From positions 27,223,889 to 27,287,888 of the forward strand of contig NC_092497.1 of NCBI RefSeq assembly GCF_047495875.1: 64,000 nucleotides of DNA, in the 5' to 3' direction. The translations under genes and the position numbers were made by a program. This document shows positions 48,782-61,300 of this stretch, in pieces. The stretch is from Pithys albifrons albifrons. Its lineage: Eukaryota; Chordata; Aves; Passeriformes; Thamnophilidae. The stretch's first letter is position 1; each line of letters starts with the position of its first letter. The notes below the pieces were generated by a model. That model did not search any database, was not told the DNA's origin, and saw only the letters and a program-made list of their open reading frames with translations.

Positions 48782-51499
48782 CTAATCTCACACTTTCTGC
48801 ACGCTGCAGATTAGTTTGCTGTTCATTTCTCCAGCTCTCTGATGAGACAGGCTCTTTTTCAGTTCTATGATGCTGCTTTCATGGCTAATTTACTCCATTA
48901 GAATAGGAATTTTATGCATCTACTCACATTGCAAATCCTCTCCATCATGTTCTTAAGGATTTCCAGACTTCTAAGAAATGAAACTGTCCTTTTCTCTCAC
49001 TCAATTTCATAGATGTTACCATTTGCTATAGTATATTTTATGGTGTGCTTATGCAGAAGTAACATGTATTTATAGAATACCCTTAATTCTATAAGCATTA
49101 CCCAAAGAATCAGTGTGGGGAAAATGAGGATGGGTGTACCTTCACCTTATTCTTGAATTACTTCACAGTTTATAAAACACTTGATGTCCAGACCATAACT
49201 TCAGTGAATGCAGAGGATTGGCATGTAGTCCATAAAAGCAGATGAAGCTCAAGCAAATCCAGTTCTTTTATCTGTGTGCAGTAGCTGAGACTTACAAGTC
49301 AGAAACATTTGGCTTCCTCAGAAAGAGGAAAATCCTGCTCTCAAAGTGTTGCTCCATATTGTGTTTTCCAAAGCAAACAAACAGAAAGAAGGCTCTGAGG
49401 TTCAGTCTGATCTCTGGCCAGACATCAAGCATAACTCCACATATCACTGTATGGGTGGCCCATCAGGGAGCGAGCCTAAATATTATTTGGGATGAGAATG
49501 AGCAGCCAGAGGAGAGCAAAGGAGTGACTTGAAACAATTTACACAGAGCCATTTCTCTGCTACAGTAAGTGCTGGTAATTTAGATCAGTCACACCCACAA
49601 TTCAGCAGTTGTGACTGGTCCATAACACAAGGCAGAAATATAGCTCAGATTTTGCCATTCCTTCCAAAATGATTTCAAAAATCCCCTCACATGTGTTTAC
49701 CCATGTGTTTGGAAGTCAATGGCAACATCTCCTTGAAAGTTTAGGTGTTTAGGCAAATTGGTGTTTGGGTTTGTGACTGAAAAACTAATGATGCATCATG
49801 ATACAGAAATTCTTCTAGTATGTCTACTATCTGTTAAGAATATTTTATTCTAGCAAATCTGAAAGTTTGTTCAAAATAGTGGCAAGAGACACATTGACTT
49901 TGGGCAGAACTGAGGCAAGGTCTACAAGACAGAAACTCAGGACCAGTCCAGAGATGTGGGAAGGACATAATGTGTTTATATGGTATCCTCAACTCCACCA
50001 TGAACAAGCACTACAATGCCTCTAAACAGTCTTGTCAATGAGTTACCCTGGAGCTCATTATCTCACTTTGTTTAGGTTAGGATTTGGCAACAGTCCCTGA
50101 GCTTTTTGTGCTTTGATTACTGTCACTTGTCCCAACTGGGCTTCCATGGAGACCTTGGATTTCCAGAGTCTCAACTGGTACAAATTGAAGAGGTAATCTA
50201 GACCCTAGTGGGAAAGTGAGGACAGAAGGTCCTCCTAGCACTTGAGAGCTCAGTGCTGTAGAAGAGTAAGACCAACATATTCACTGTCCTAAGAGCTGCC
50301 TCAGATGTCAGAGATGCAAATGTCAAGACCTGCAATCAGCCTGCTTTGCAACAAGGCAGAACAGCAGACGCGAAGAATGGCTGGGCAGCCGAGGCCAGCT
50401 GAGTGCTTCTGGCTCTATAGACACCATGCTTCCTGCTGCCACCTCCTGCCTTCTGGCCAACTTGTGGTTACACTCAATGTAGGAACTGGCTTTACAGTGG
50501 AGGGATTGACATTGGGTTTGCAGGATTAAATGGTAGTTGAGTATTACAAGATAGTGCAAGTATTTCTCCTTGTCTGTGGCCCTAAAACAGCAAAGAGTAG
50601 AAGCAGAAGTCCTTTATACATCACTGTGATGGAAAAGCTAGGAAAGGTGTCAGAGGGCAGCAGGGCCAGGATAAAACCCAACACTTTCAGTAGATGAGCA
50701 AATTGCAGTAACGGAGACAATGGCTCCAGGGGTCCCTCTTGCCTACAGTGCAGCTGCCATCAACCTGTCCTGGTGGGCACTCATTCAGGACATTGCTTTT
50801 ACTTCTCAACTCTATGAGCTTTTACTTCTGGAGAAACAGCCTTTATCAGGCTAAAGGCTTCATTTCTATTCTTAGCCACAAGTACTCCTCAGTTGTTCTT
50901 ATTTATGGGCTGAAGTGCTGTTGAAACCATAAAAGTTGAAGGGCTTGGTTACTTTGTTTGCCTGGGGTGAGAATGAGGTGTCAGCTTTTGCAGCCCCGCT
51001 CTGGCCATTTTCTTCCTGTCAGGGTGCAAATGCCAGCTGAGGTCTGGCCCCTTGTTTTATTGTGTGACGACTGGTTAGAGATTTCTCAATTATCTTTAAA
51101 TTAACTGCCTCTTGTCATTATGAGTTCCCTCAGGATGGGTGAGGGTGCTCTCAAGAACGTTTTTAGGCAGCCTGCCTGTGTGTCCACCGTCTGAGCACCT
51201 ACCAGACTGCATCTGCCATTTCTCATCTCCAGGTTTAAAACTTTAATTAGGAACCTCCTGCATGTCTGGTCTTCACAAGCACCATCTGGCACTCTGCAGA
51301 AAATATGTTACATTTTAGTTATTGGCAAATCCTAGTGAAGTAATTTGTGTGTGTTAGATGCAGGGACTGGAGAGGCAGAGGATGGGGGTAAAAACTTCCA
51401 AAGCATTTCAGAGTGGAAAGAATCTAATGGGAAACCTGCATCCAAGTGTGGGTTAGCACTTAGAATATTTGTGAATATGAATGTTTATGCAAACATTTT

Positions 51500-51537
51500 C
51501 ATTGCTGGGACTTCTGCATACGGAAGTCCCAGCAATG
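51500..51537. repeat. Perfect 15-bp inverted repeat (hairpin)
   Basis: CATTGCTGGGACTTC at 51500-51514 is matched by its exact reverse complement at 51523-51537, separated by eight bases that can add one wobble and one G-C pair to leave a four-base loop. It lies in otherwise non-coding DNA. It could be a template-switch scar or an RNA hairpin; nothing decides between them. Confidence 0.95.
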
Positions 51538-51581
51538 ACCAGGTTTACCACTGCAGCATGACCAGGTTCACCACTTCCCAA
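51535..51581. repeat. Two-copy 23-bp direct repeat next to the hairpin
   Basis: ATGACCAGGTTTACCACT and ATGACCAGGTTCACCACT occur about 23 bp apart, overlapping the right hairpin arm by a few bases. Confidence 0.85.
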
Positions 51582-54364
51582 GACAGAACTGAAAATACAG
51601 GACTACTTCTTTTTCATGTATTTGCTTTTCAGGGTATATCGGTATCAAGATTCAACATTTTGTTTCCTCAGTATTTGCAGCCACATAATGGATTTTGTTA
51701 CAAGCTAGGGTGTGTCTTCTTAAATGCAAATCCTTAAACTGTTTTTGCTCCAATTTTGTAATACCATCCACTCAGAAAAGTCTGTAACTTTTTCCTTATA
51801 ATAAATGCGTCTTTCATTTCTATCAATCCTTCTAGTAGTGTGTTAAGCTGTAGATTGTAATTCTAAATACCCAACTGTAGCTATTGAGACACAACCCTGG
51901 TTAACAAACCTGTGAAAGAAAAACAGGAACTCACTTTGTCCAAAGTCTTGAAAGCCTATCAGAAGGTGGTTACCTGTGGTTGCCTGCAACATCTCTGAAT
52001 CTAAGACATTTTCCAAGGCATGTCTTGGACCATCACATTAGATGGGGAATCACACAGACTATTATTTGTATTTGTAATACCTCTTCCTCAAATAGTTTGC
52101 TGTAGAGAACGAACTGTGACTGCTCCAAACTTGCATGTCACAAAACCCCCATAGCAATGGAATAAAATTGTATCCCAGCCAGGGCTGACTGCTGAGAGGC
52201 CAGATTTATTCATGGCAAACTTGATGACAGCAAGCAGCACAATGAAAGACACTACCCACAAGATCTTTTTTCAGCACTGCAAATCATACAGAAGAAAACC
52301 TGGAGTTTTAACAACTCAATTCTCCTTCAACAAAAGCAGCATGAGTCCAACTATAAAGGTAAAGAAAATACAATTAGGATGTAGGGACAGAGCCCGAGAA
52401 TAATAAGTAGCACTTGAAAGGAACAGCGACAAATACAGGCCTGGTTGGATTAAGTTTCTTATTGCAGGAAGTACTTTAAAAGGTGTCTCTTCTTGGGGTT
52501 TATTCTAGACTATTATCTCTGCATGGGGCTACTGAAGACAGCTTTTGGATATGTCAGCTTTCATGAAAAGGAGAAAAAAGGTTCTATTTACTTGTACTCA
52601 TTTTGAAGGGTACCTGCCGTGCAAGTAGATGTGTTCAGGCTAAACTATAACTGAGCATCAATTTCTATCAACCCTCCTTCTGATCTTATGTTTAAGCTTG
52701 TTTTTTTCTGACATCAGCTGTGATATTGCTGTAGTGACACATTTTATGCTGGAATTGGCTGTACTTTCATGATTAAAGTATTTTATATTGAAAAGAACTG
52801 CAGGATCATTAGCCTAATGTGGGCTAAAATATTATTAATGTTCAATTTGGTTTGCCTTTTGGATGTAAATAACATAGGGACCCTTGGTCTTAACCCCGAG
52901 GATTTAAATCCCCAGGTGACAAAAAATTCCATACAACCTTTAGCACTGAGGAAACTAAAAGACATTGGGCCATTATTCTTTTCAGTTGCACACAGAGGCT
53001 GCACAAAGAGATAACTCTTTTCTCACCCTTAATTTGGTTTCCTGGCATCCCCCGGGGGAGCTCTGTGGGGCCACTGCAGACACATGAAAACAGCACTCGA
53101 GACTTAGGTCTCCAAAATTCACCTTCACTGGCTCCTCACCACAGTATTTGGAGGGAGGCTTTTCAGAAACTTCCACAGAGAGCAATCAGGATCTGGTGGG
53201 TACCTGCTCGCTTTGTTGAAAACTCATCCCTAATTGCAGGCAATGAATGGTCTGGCAAAACTGCTCCCTTCTTCTCCCCTGGAAACTCTCACACCTTTGC
53301 ACTCTCCGGACACAATCAGAGGTGAAAGTCTTTGTGACCAGTCCTGACACTAGGGTTTCAGTGACATTTTGCCTGGGGGTATTAACATATTCTTCTCTCA
53401 AGTCGAGCTGAGAGGAAATTTATTAGCTTCTGCTATTTTGTTGATCTAGTGTCTGGCTCTTTAGAAACAACAGAGAAAATGCTTATTCATGGTGAACACG
53501 TCATCCATTATAAACCACCATGCTTTTAAAGAGATCAGAAAATTATGAAATGTATAAGAAAATATTACTTTGGCCATAACCATCAGTCAGTTATTCACCA
53601 CAGCATGAACTTGGTTGGATCTTTAGAGAAGGAAAAAGCCTGCAGCTCACAGACCCATGGTAAAAAGCAGGGATGGCAAAATGATTAAAGTGAGAATTTT
53701 TTGACACAAAATGACATTCACTGCTGGGAATGTTGAGCTAAAATACTGCACAGATAAATTGTGCCAAGTGAAAAGTGAGCAGAGAACTGGATTTTATGTC
53801 ACTCGTGAACTTAGATGTCTTGATTACTTTTAAAAAGACTTAAAATGTACTAATGTTATCTTAAAAAAGCTTTTTTCTTGGAATGTCAGGCATTTTTTGG
53901 AACTTAAGCAGGATTTACAGTGCTCCTCCTATTTCAGTAAGAACAAATAAAAGTAGAATTGCTCCTTAAGTCTTGCCCCACTATATGACTTTTCACATCT
54001 GATTTATCACACTAACATAATGAGTCAGCTGCATTTCTTTCATACAATATTCTGTTCACTCTCAAGAGGAAGCAATGTACTTGCTGTGCAGAGACCTCTT
54101 TCAGTTACAGCAGCAGAACAATTAGCATTACCTCATTAACTTTTGTGGTTCCTTGAAAGAACCCCTCCCCCAATTTTACTCTCTCCATCTGCCACTACTA
54201 TTCAGCACAGACGGTTGGGTGAGAAGTGAGTTGTTTTTATTTGAACAAAATCTTCAGGGCAGAAATCCATGACTGCTAAAATGACTTACCAGACTATCCT
54301 GCTGCTCCCAAACTGGCTAACTTGGAAGACTTGTACATTGGTAATAAGGCAGGAGACTATATAT

Positions 54365-54456
54365 TTGGTTTTGGGTTTTTGTTTTGTTTTTGGGTTTGTT
54401 TTTTTGGGGGGAGGGGGAGGGTTGTTGTGTTTTGGGGTTTGTTGGTTTGTTTGTTA
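54365..54456. repeat. GT-rich low-complexity tract
   Basis: Irregular TTTTG, TTTGG and GGGG units with almost no A or C. G runs of 3-6 occur but are unevenly spaced. Confidence 0.9.
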
Positions 54457-55310
54457 GTGGCTTTTTTAATGGTAGCATGAGTGAAACACTTTTGTAAAAC
54501 CCCAGAAGAGGTAAGGCACAACTCGTAACCCAGATAGCTGGCAGGATGCATCATACTCCTCCTGCACCTGAGTCTTGAGCTACAGATATTTGGTAGGTGG
54601 AAATAGGGGCATGCAGAGTATGCAATGGACATAACTGAAAGCTGAGATTATGCCCCTGTCTATATTTAGGTCATGTATTACAGAGAATCAGGGACCTCTG
54701 AGTTTTCTGACTGCAACTCTATGCCAGTACCAGGTCTGAAAGGGGCTGTGTATATGAGTCAGCTGAAAGAATGACCGGGCATCAATCAGTGCCAGCTGAC
54801 CATCCCAGTAGATGAAGGGCATGACTGCACTACGCTGGGAAGAGGGACTCTAGCACTTGAACCCTTCCAGTGCCAGTGTTGATGTAACTTGAAGGCAGAA
54901 ATAACATTTAACAGACACTGTCTCAGGCTTAGAAAGCCCTTCAAGATACACTTATCTATGGGACTTTTGTTTTTATGGCCCTTCAGCACATTAAACACCT
55001 ATGAGATCACTGTAAATGAAGGAACAGGACATTACAGTATATTTTCCCCTCTGTCTCCATATTTCTTGAGTTACACTACATTCACTCCAAGTTAGGTATA
55101 GTAGCACAGTGAGTTAGGAAAACATTCAGCATATGCATTCCTAGATAAATTTATTATCAATATTCTCAGTAGTCTCAGTGTAAGTCTCTAAGTGATTGTC
55201 TAGAGGTTTTCTCTGAAACATCAAGGAAAATGGTAACACTTCTTCAAAGGAAGCACTTCACTACCAGTACAGTTAGTGCCTTTCAAGTCTTGGTGTGCAC
55301 CTGGGCACTC

Positions 55311-55579
55311 AGCAATAGGACAAGGGGGCACGGACTTAAGCTCTGCCACGGGAAATTTAAGTTGGATATCAGAAAAAAATTCTTTACAGAGAGAGTAATG
55401 AGGTATTGGAATGGGCTGCCCAGAGAGGTGGTGGATTCACCATCCCTAGAGATTTTTAAATGCAGATTGGACGTGGCACTGAGTGCCATGATCTAGTAAA
55501 TGGACTAGAGTTGGACCAAGGGTTGGACTCGATGATCTCGGAGGTCTTTTCCAACCCAATCGATTCTATAGTTCTATGA
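55311..55579 (+). mobile_element. 5'-truncated CR1 LINE, 3' end with ORF2 remnant
   Basis: About 270 bp of CR1. The frame from about 55311 to 55496 encodes the C-terminal end of the CR1 ORF2 protein, with motifs such as LDIRKKFFTERV and GLPREVV, and ends in a stop. The untranslated end has the GGTTGGACTCGATGATCTC block and about two ATTCTATG-like units. The element is far too short to be active. Confidence 0.93.
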
Positions 55580-56574
55580 GACTCAAGGCCTGGATCCTTC
55601 TTAGCAAGTGGATGAATACAGCAAACATCCCACTACCATGTCCCCAGAACAGTAAGGACCAATACCTAAATTCTTAGATTTTTCCTTCTGATGAGGAGTG
55701 GTTCTTTGGAATGCGTAGCTATCTTCCAGTTTACTGTGCTACACTTCTACAAAATCTACTTGAAGGAAAGGTCAGACCCACAATTTTCCTCCAGTAAGAC
55801 TTAAACCAGGATTAATCTTATTTAGAACCCAGTTCAGCAAAGCATATAAGAAACTGCCTAATTTAAAGTAGTGATGTATTGACATTGTTTTTAAAGATTT
55901 GGGGTAAAACTCAGGCAAACAGACCTAGTGCAAATGCTTCTTCAAATAAGTATCAGCATAATTACTCCAGAAAAGAATTGGAAAAAGTACAATGAAAAAT
56001 CAAAAATACAAAAGTGTATCTATTTTTAACATTTAAAAATAAATTATATTATTATATATTCATATTGTAGTTAATTCACAGAACTTTTGAGTAAAGAAAG
56101 ACAGCTATTCTCATTGTTTGCAAAAGATTAGACTCTGATTTAGCAGAATGTTACTGTGGTGACAACTGCTGAGGAAACTATTGTAATAGGTAGTTAGATA
56201 AGTTTTAAAAACTGAGAAAAATTTAACCTTGCTGGGAGCACTCATAGCCATAGACTTAAAGAGATTACCACTGCTTGCAAGGCTGTAAATTTGACCTAGT
56301 GACTGAAAACTGTCATGCTCTGAATGTGTGCTTGCTGCTTGTCCTCCATCATTTGCTGGATGGATGAAAGTAATATAAAAATAATCAAATAATAAACTTT
56401 TTTTTTAAGAATTAAATGCTTTCTCACTCCTTCAGTCTGCTGAGTTCTTAAGGATTGCTCTAGCCGTTGTGGGATTCTTCTCTGGCATCCTTCTTAATAC
56501 CATGCCTAGGAAAATTGCAGATGGAATGACTCAAGAGCTCCTTCTGAGTCTTTCCAATATGCAGCTTACTGAAC
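55580..56574. other. Non-coding stretch, nothing recognised
   Basis: AT-rich DNA between the CR1 end and the left LTR-like arm of the decayed provirus. Confidence 0.5.
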
Positions 56575-56975
56575 TGTGATGTTTTAGGAATGGTATTTCC
56601 CAATTTAGCTCTCCCACCAAAAAAACCTATGTTGGCACTTACCTTCCCGACCCTTCCAGCAGGAAGCACGAATGGTAAAGATCACAGGTTGAGATAAGAA
56701 TAATTTACTGGAAACACCAATGAGATCAAAAGGAGAACAGAAACAGCAACACTACTAATAAGAAAAGTGGACAAAATGCAAAATGGCCACCAAGTCCAGG
56801 ACAATGAAACAGTGGCAGACAAACCTTCCACCCACTCCCTTTCCTCCAAGGAACACTGGGACATGCTTTCTTTGCAGAAGTGAGAGACAGTCCCTTTTCC
56901 CTGTCCCTGGCAATGACATAAGATGGTATTGAATAACACAATCTCTTGGCCACACTCCCTCCTGCTGATCTGGGC
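56575..56975 (-). repeat. LTR-like arm, left (3' LTR of minus-strand ERV)
   Basis: About 400 bp clearly similar to 60917-61300 in the same orientation, starting TGTGATGTTTTAGG on the plus strand. Shared blocks include GGTTGAGATAAGA-like, GACAATGAAAC and TTGAATAACA-like. The two arms bracket gag and pol remnants, so they are read as LTRs. The U3-side end is unclear because the similarity fades after about 56975; LTR sequence may continue to the CR1 at 57062. Confidence 0.7.
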
Positions 56976-57061
56976 CAGAACTAGTGCATTATCTACTCCT
57001 TATTCTATACATCTGCATCATGGCCAGATCCTACACCTTCCCACTCTATACAAATACAAAT

Positions 57062-57999
57062 ATAGAATCACAGAATCAGCCAGGTTGGAAGAGACCTCTG
57101 AGATCATCAAATCCAACCCTTGATCCACTACCACTGTGATTACTAGACCCTGGCACTAAGTACCATTTCCAGTCTCATCTTAAAAGCCTCTAGAGACAGG
57201 GAATCCAACCACCTCCTTGAGCAGCCCGTTCCAATGCCTGATCACCCTCTCTATAAAGAATTTCCTCCTAACATCCAACCTAAACCTCTCCTGGCAGAAC
57301 TTAAGACCACGCTTTCTTGTCATACTGAAGTTGCCTGGAAGAAGAGATCAACACCCACCTGGCTACAGTTTTCTTTCAGGTAGTTGTAGAGAGTGATGAG
57401 GTCTCCCTTGAGCATCCTCTTTTCCAGGCTGAACGACCCCAGTTCCCTCAGCCTCTCCTCACAGGGCTTCTGTTCAAGTCCCTTCATCAACTTTGTTGCC
57501 CTTCTCTGGACTTGCTCCAGCACCTCAATATCCTTCCTGAACTGAGGGGCCCAAAACCAGATACAGGACTTGAGATGCAGTCTCACCAGCACTGAGTACA
57601 GGGGAAGGATCACTTCCCTGGTCTTGTTGGCCATACTGTTCCTGATACAGGCCAGGAAGTCACTGGCCTTTTGAGCCACCTGGGCACACTGCTGGCTCAT
57701 GTTCAGCTTCCTGTCAATCCAGACTCCCAGGTCCTTTTCCGTCTGGCCTCCCTCCAGTCACTCTGTCCCCAGCCTGTAGCGCTGCATGGGGTTGTTGTGG
57801 CCAAAGTGCAGGATCCAGCATGTGGCTTTGTTAAACCTCATCCTGTTGGAATCAGCTCAACTCTCCAGTGTGTCCAGGTCCCTCTGCAGAGCCCTCCTGC
57901 CTTGTAGCTGATTAAGACTCCCCCCAACATCATGCCATCTGCAAATTTGCTAATGGTGGACTCAATCCCCTCATCCAAATCATGGATAAATACATAAAA
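57062..57999 (-). mobile_element. 5'-truncated CR1 LINE inside the decayed provirus
   Basis: About 940 bp. On the plus strand it opens with the reverse complement of the octamer tail (ATAGAATCACAGAATCA) and the TTGGAAGAGACCTCTGAGATC block. The minus-strand frame 57320-57700 encodes part of the CR1 ORF2 C-terminal region ([24 protein letters not shown], LGSFSLEKR); reading further 5' meets stops. It lies between the left LTR arm and the pol remnant, so it inserted into the provirus after it had settled. It has no complete reverse transcriptase. Confidence 0.93.
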
Positions 58000-58259
58000 G
58001 CACAGGCATCATTTCTGTAGTCAATGGCTGTTCCTCCAAGATGCATGTTGAGTTCATTTAGTCCATGACTTTAGTTCTATCTATCCTAGATGTCTTCCAG
58101 GCCAGGAGAGCTGGTGTGCTGTCGGCTGGTTGCAGGTTGCATCAGGAGCAGTCCATCCTCACTATTCATGGTAGTTATGGCATACAGTGGTAGAGTCGTT
58201 CAGCGACAAATATTACATATACAATTCAACATTATAGATGGTTCTCACCCAAAAATCAA
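58000..58259 (-). other. 3' end of decayed provirus, between pol remnant and CR1
   Basis: Sequence after the pol remnant on the minus strand, in the position of the 3' untranslated region and start of U3. It has no counterpart that I can see next to the right LTR arm, so its exact identity is open. Confidence 0.4.
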
Positions 58260-59240
58260 ATCCTCTTGAGCTACACATCGTGTTTGCCCATCTCCCTGCA
58301 TTACTATCCAAGTGCACTTAGAACTTTGAGCAAAAACAGTCTGGGTTTGCCTTTGCTCGAGGCAGGACTAAGCCAAATTGTCTTCCTTAATAAATTCCTA
58401 ATACACACCACAGGCACTTTATACCCTTCCACAGTACATGGAGGTTTAGATCGGGCAGGGCTAGCTCGATTGGTGGATCCTGTAGTGTTAATTAACCAAG
58501 TGATCTTCACTAAATATAAATCTCAATGTTTGAAGATCCCACCACCCATTGCTTTCAACATCATTTTTAACAGTCCATTGTACTGTTCAGTTTTCCCAGA
58601 GGCTGTTCCATGATAGGAAATATGATATATTGCTCATAACTGTGCCCTCTGGCCAAGGTGTCTGTGATGTTATTTTTGAAATGTGCCCTGTTGTCCAACT
58701 GAATTCTTTCTGGGATGCCATGTCACCACAGGACTTGGTTTTCAAGGCCCAAAATGGTGTTCTAGGCAGTGGCATGAGCCACAGGATACATCTCCATCCA
58801 GTGGTTGTTTCCACTTTTGTCAGCAAGTAGTGCTTACCTTGGCAGGTTTGTGGCAGTGTGATGTAATCAATTTGCCAGGACTCCTGATATTTATATTTTG
58901 ACTACCCTCCCCCATACCACAGGGGCTTTACCCACTTGGCCCACTTCATTGCAATGCATTTTTCATAATTATGCATAACCTAGGAGAGTGTCCACAGTTA
59001 AGTCCACACTTTTATCACATGCCCATCTCTATGTTGCATCTCTTCCCTGATGATCCAAGGCATCATGGGACAACAAAGGCAGAAATAAATCACTCCTATG
59101 TTGCCAGTCTAGATCCATCTGAGACACTTTAATCTGGTCAGCTTTACCCCCAAAAGTGCTGCTAGGACAGAAGTCAATTATCCACCCCACTGCCTCATGT
59201 CCTTTCTTTAGCCAAGCAAGTAAAACCACATGTTACCTTG
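58260..59240 (-). pseudogene. pol: Decayed ERV-L-like pol: end of RNase H and integrase
   Basis: Minus-strand fragments match the intact Pol in order: 59029-59229 (RNase H-integrase junction, DLDWQH-like), 58587-58826 (integrase core, VETTTGW-like) and 58304-58510 (integrase C-terminus, STNRASPARS-like). They lie in different frames, so frameshifts have occurred. Protease, reverse transcriptase and most of RNase H are missing. It cannot encode a working enzyme. Confidence 0.9.
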
Positions 59241-59482
59241 TGGTGTGTACTCTCTTAAGCAGGGATGTGCTTGTTTCCAACAGCAGAGACTCTGGCCTGT
59301 ACTTGTAGGGCATGGGACATTTCCTTTCTAACTTGCTCTAGTCTTTCAAATCTGTTCACAGCCTTGGATGGTCTTTCAAGGGCTGGGAGGCAGATAGGAA
59401 GAAAAAAAGATGATCTTCATATTGCCAGAGTCAGGTAGTCACTGGAGCACTGTTTGCTCTCCTTCTTGCATTAATATTAATG
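59241..59482 (-). other. Deletion junction zone between gag and pol remnants
   Basis: About 240 bp separate gag and pol remnants that are about 2.7 kb apart in the intact provirus. The breakpoint is somewhere in this zone; I see no clear homology to either side. Confidence 0.5.
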
Positions 59483-60202
59483 CTAATGCATTGGCGTACA
59501 ATGAGGACATTCTCTGTATAAACTTCTGCAGGCACATTGTTCACACTGGACTTCATGTGAATCCCTAGGCATTACCTTCAGCACAGTTGATTCTCTCAGG
59601 TACTGGATACCTTTCTCCATGGTGTTCCACCTGCATGGATGCACTATTAGGTCATCCTTGAGAGAACATCTTTCCCTCATACTTGACAGGAGTCTCCTCC
59701 AGATGCTGAGAGCTTCTGGCCTTTTCCCAATCCCCTTGTCAATGCCCACATCCCAGGACAGAGATCCCGCTTGCTTGCCTTCACTACCATCTAGTGTCAT
59801 ATTATGGGCTGCAATATCCCAGCATGGGAGCAGCCAGGTCACCAGGGCTCACCCAACTGGTGAATGAAATCTTTTGGCACACTTTGCAACTTACTGAGAT
59901 AGAGATCGGATGATTATCTCTGGCACTGTCTTTTCCTCCTGTTCTAAGGGTCCTGCTTTCTCTTCATGCCTCGCTACAGAAACTGATTTGGTCTTGGATT
60001 TCTTTTTCTGTATAGGGGCAACTGCCACTGGCGCAAGTTGTTTCTCTGATTCAGCTGAAGTTTGAGTAAACAAAGTGCCTGCTGGTCTGCTTTCCTCCTC
60101 CCTCTGAGAGTGCTGTCTAGTGACCATGAATAGTAGCCAGGGTCCAGCACATTGCATTAAGTTATTTCTCTTTGGAGTTGCCACAGCATTCTCCTTGGAC
60201 AT
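59483..60202 (-). pseudogene. gag: Decayed ERV-L-like gag
   Basis: Two minus-strand pieces in one frame, 59891-60202 and 59483-59842, match the Gag at the left end: a single Ser/Thr-rich unit, the basic patch (KKKSKTKSV), and the capsid-like region (LDGSEGKQAGSLSWDV-like). In-frame stops, including one at 59891-59893, interrupt it. The piece upstream of 60202 is too divergent to follow. The C-terminal part is lost in the deletion. Confidence 0.9.
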
Positions 60203-60889
60203 ACTCTGTCACTTTAACAGGATCCGTAGTTACTCAGCGGTAAACTTCCAAACTATTTGAGCAGACAATTTCCCCCCAAACTGGCCTATTTTCTCCCACA
60301 TTCCATGTCACTCATGACTATTCATCCTCAGGTCAGATCTCTGAGTGGCCTCCCCAGAAATCTCTTTCTTGACTCTAGACATGATGTGGAGCGCACTGAG
60401 AAGACCTGACAGACAGCAACAAAACCGTGCTTTCCTCAGCATCCAAAGGCAATTCAAATTTCTCAAAAGCTGTTGTAACTAGCCTGAAGGGGAAAAAGGA
60501 GGTGAAAAGCTGGGGAAAATCATCCTCCCCTTTTCCTTGCAGAGTCTAAGTATTATTCAATAATCAATTCCCTCAGGTAGCACACAAGGCCGAGGCAGGA
60601 GAGCAGTACTGAATATACATCCCAAATAACCCTCATTTCCCTTGATATTACCATGCCATAAACTGACATCACAGTACAGCAACAAAGCAATCCTGATTCC
60701 TCTCCCTGTTCTGAAAAAGGTCCTCTCCAGAAGCACATATGGGAATATATACAGAGTTAAGTACCACATCCGCATGAGCAGACCAAGGAACGTGGTGACT
60801 GGTGGCTCTGTACCTAATGCATACATGCCTAGATTAAGTTTGTTTCCAACCCACTCTGGGCAGATCTGTTGTTACCTCAATCCTTCATG
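60203..60889 (-). other. Leader / N-terminal gag region of the decayed provirus
   Basis: Lies between the gag remnant and the right LTR arm on the minus strand, the place of the untranslated leader and the start of gag. Short open frames here (for example 60557-60826) have no recognised similarity. Confidence 0.5.
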
Positions 60890-60906
60890 CCCCACACTGG
60901 CCACCA
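60890..60906 (-). promoter_or_regulatory. Candidate primer-binding site of the decayed provirus
   Basis: On the minus strand, TGGTGGCCAGTGTGGGG lies just after the right LTR arm. A TGG start is usual because it pairs with the tRNA CCA end. The matching tRNA was not assigned; tRNA-Leu is the usual ERV-L primer and the fit is only partial. Confidence 0.4.
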
Positions 60907-60916
60907 ATTAAGGCTT

Positions 60917-61300
60917 TCACGGTTTAGGAATGGTACTCCCTAACTTAGTGCTCACACCAACACCACTCCAGTAATTGCTTCCCTTCCTTCTCCAGCTTAT
61001 AGCATGAAAGACAAAGATCATGGATTGAGATAAGAGTAATTAAGTAGAAACAGCAATGAGATACGAAAGTGAACAGTAACCGCAACAACGCTAAAAACCA
61101 AAGTGTAAAAAGAGGGAGATTTACATGCAAATGCTCTCCAAGCTTGGGACAATGAAACCATGGTGGACAGACCCTCTGCCTGCAATGCTTTTTCTGGAAA
61201 GGAATGCCCTTTCAAGAGAGAGTTCCTTTCCCCTGGCCCTGGCAATGGTATAAAATGATATTGAATAACAGAATGTCTTGGCCACACCTCCCTAATCATT
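60917..61300 (-). repeat. LTR-like arm, right (5' LTR of minus-strand ERV)
   Basis: About 385 bp similar to 56575-56975, starting with a CACGGTTTAGGAATGG block on the plus strand. It has a TATAAAATG-like site (reverse complement reads as a weak TATA) around 61250. Its left end lies about ten bases from the primer-binding candidate. The right end is uncertain and may be truncated. Differences between the arms are numerous, so the provirus is old. Confidence 0.7.

Larger units (their letters stand above)
48782..55310. other. Non-coding stretch with a hairpin and a GT-rich tract
   Basis: AT-rich DNA without recognised genes. The hairpin at 51.5 kb and the GT-rich tract at 54.4 kb are listed separately. 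Confidence 0.5.

Noticed and set aside
13932..54456. Short spaced repeats as a CRISPR array
   Set aside because: The window has eukaryotic LINEs and ERVs; the repeats are microsatellites or two- to three-copy duplications without unique spacers.
56682..56939. Overlapping hydrophobic minus-strand frames of 66-85 codons
   Set aside because: They lie in the LTR-like arm, and a similar accidental frame appears in the other arm at 61018-61299, showing LTR homology rather than a gene.
59619..59867. Plus-strand frame opposite the gag remnant
   Set aside because: It mirrors the minus-strand gag pseudogene, which aligns with intact Gag.
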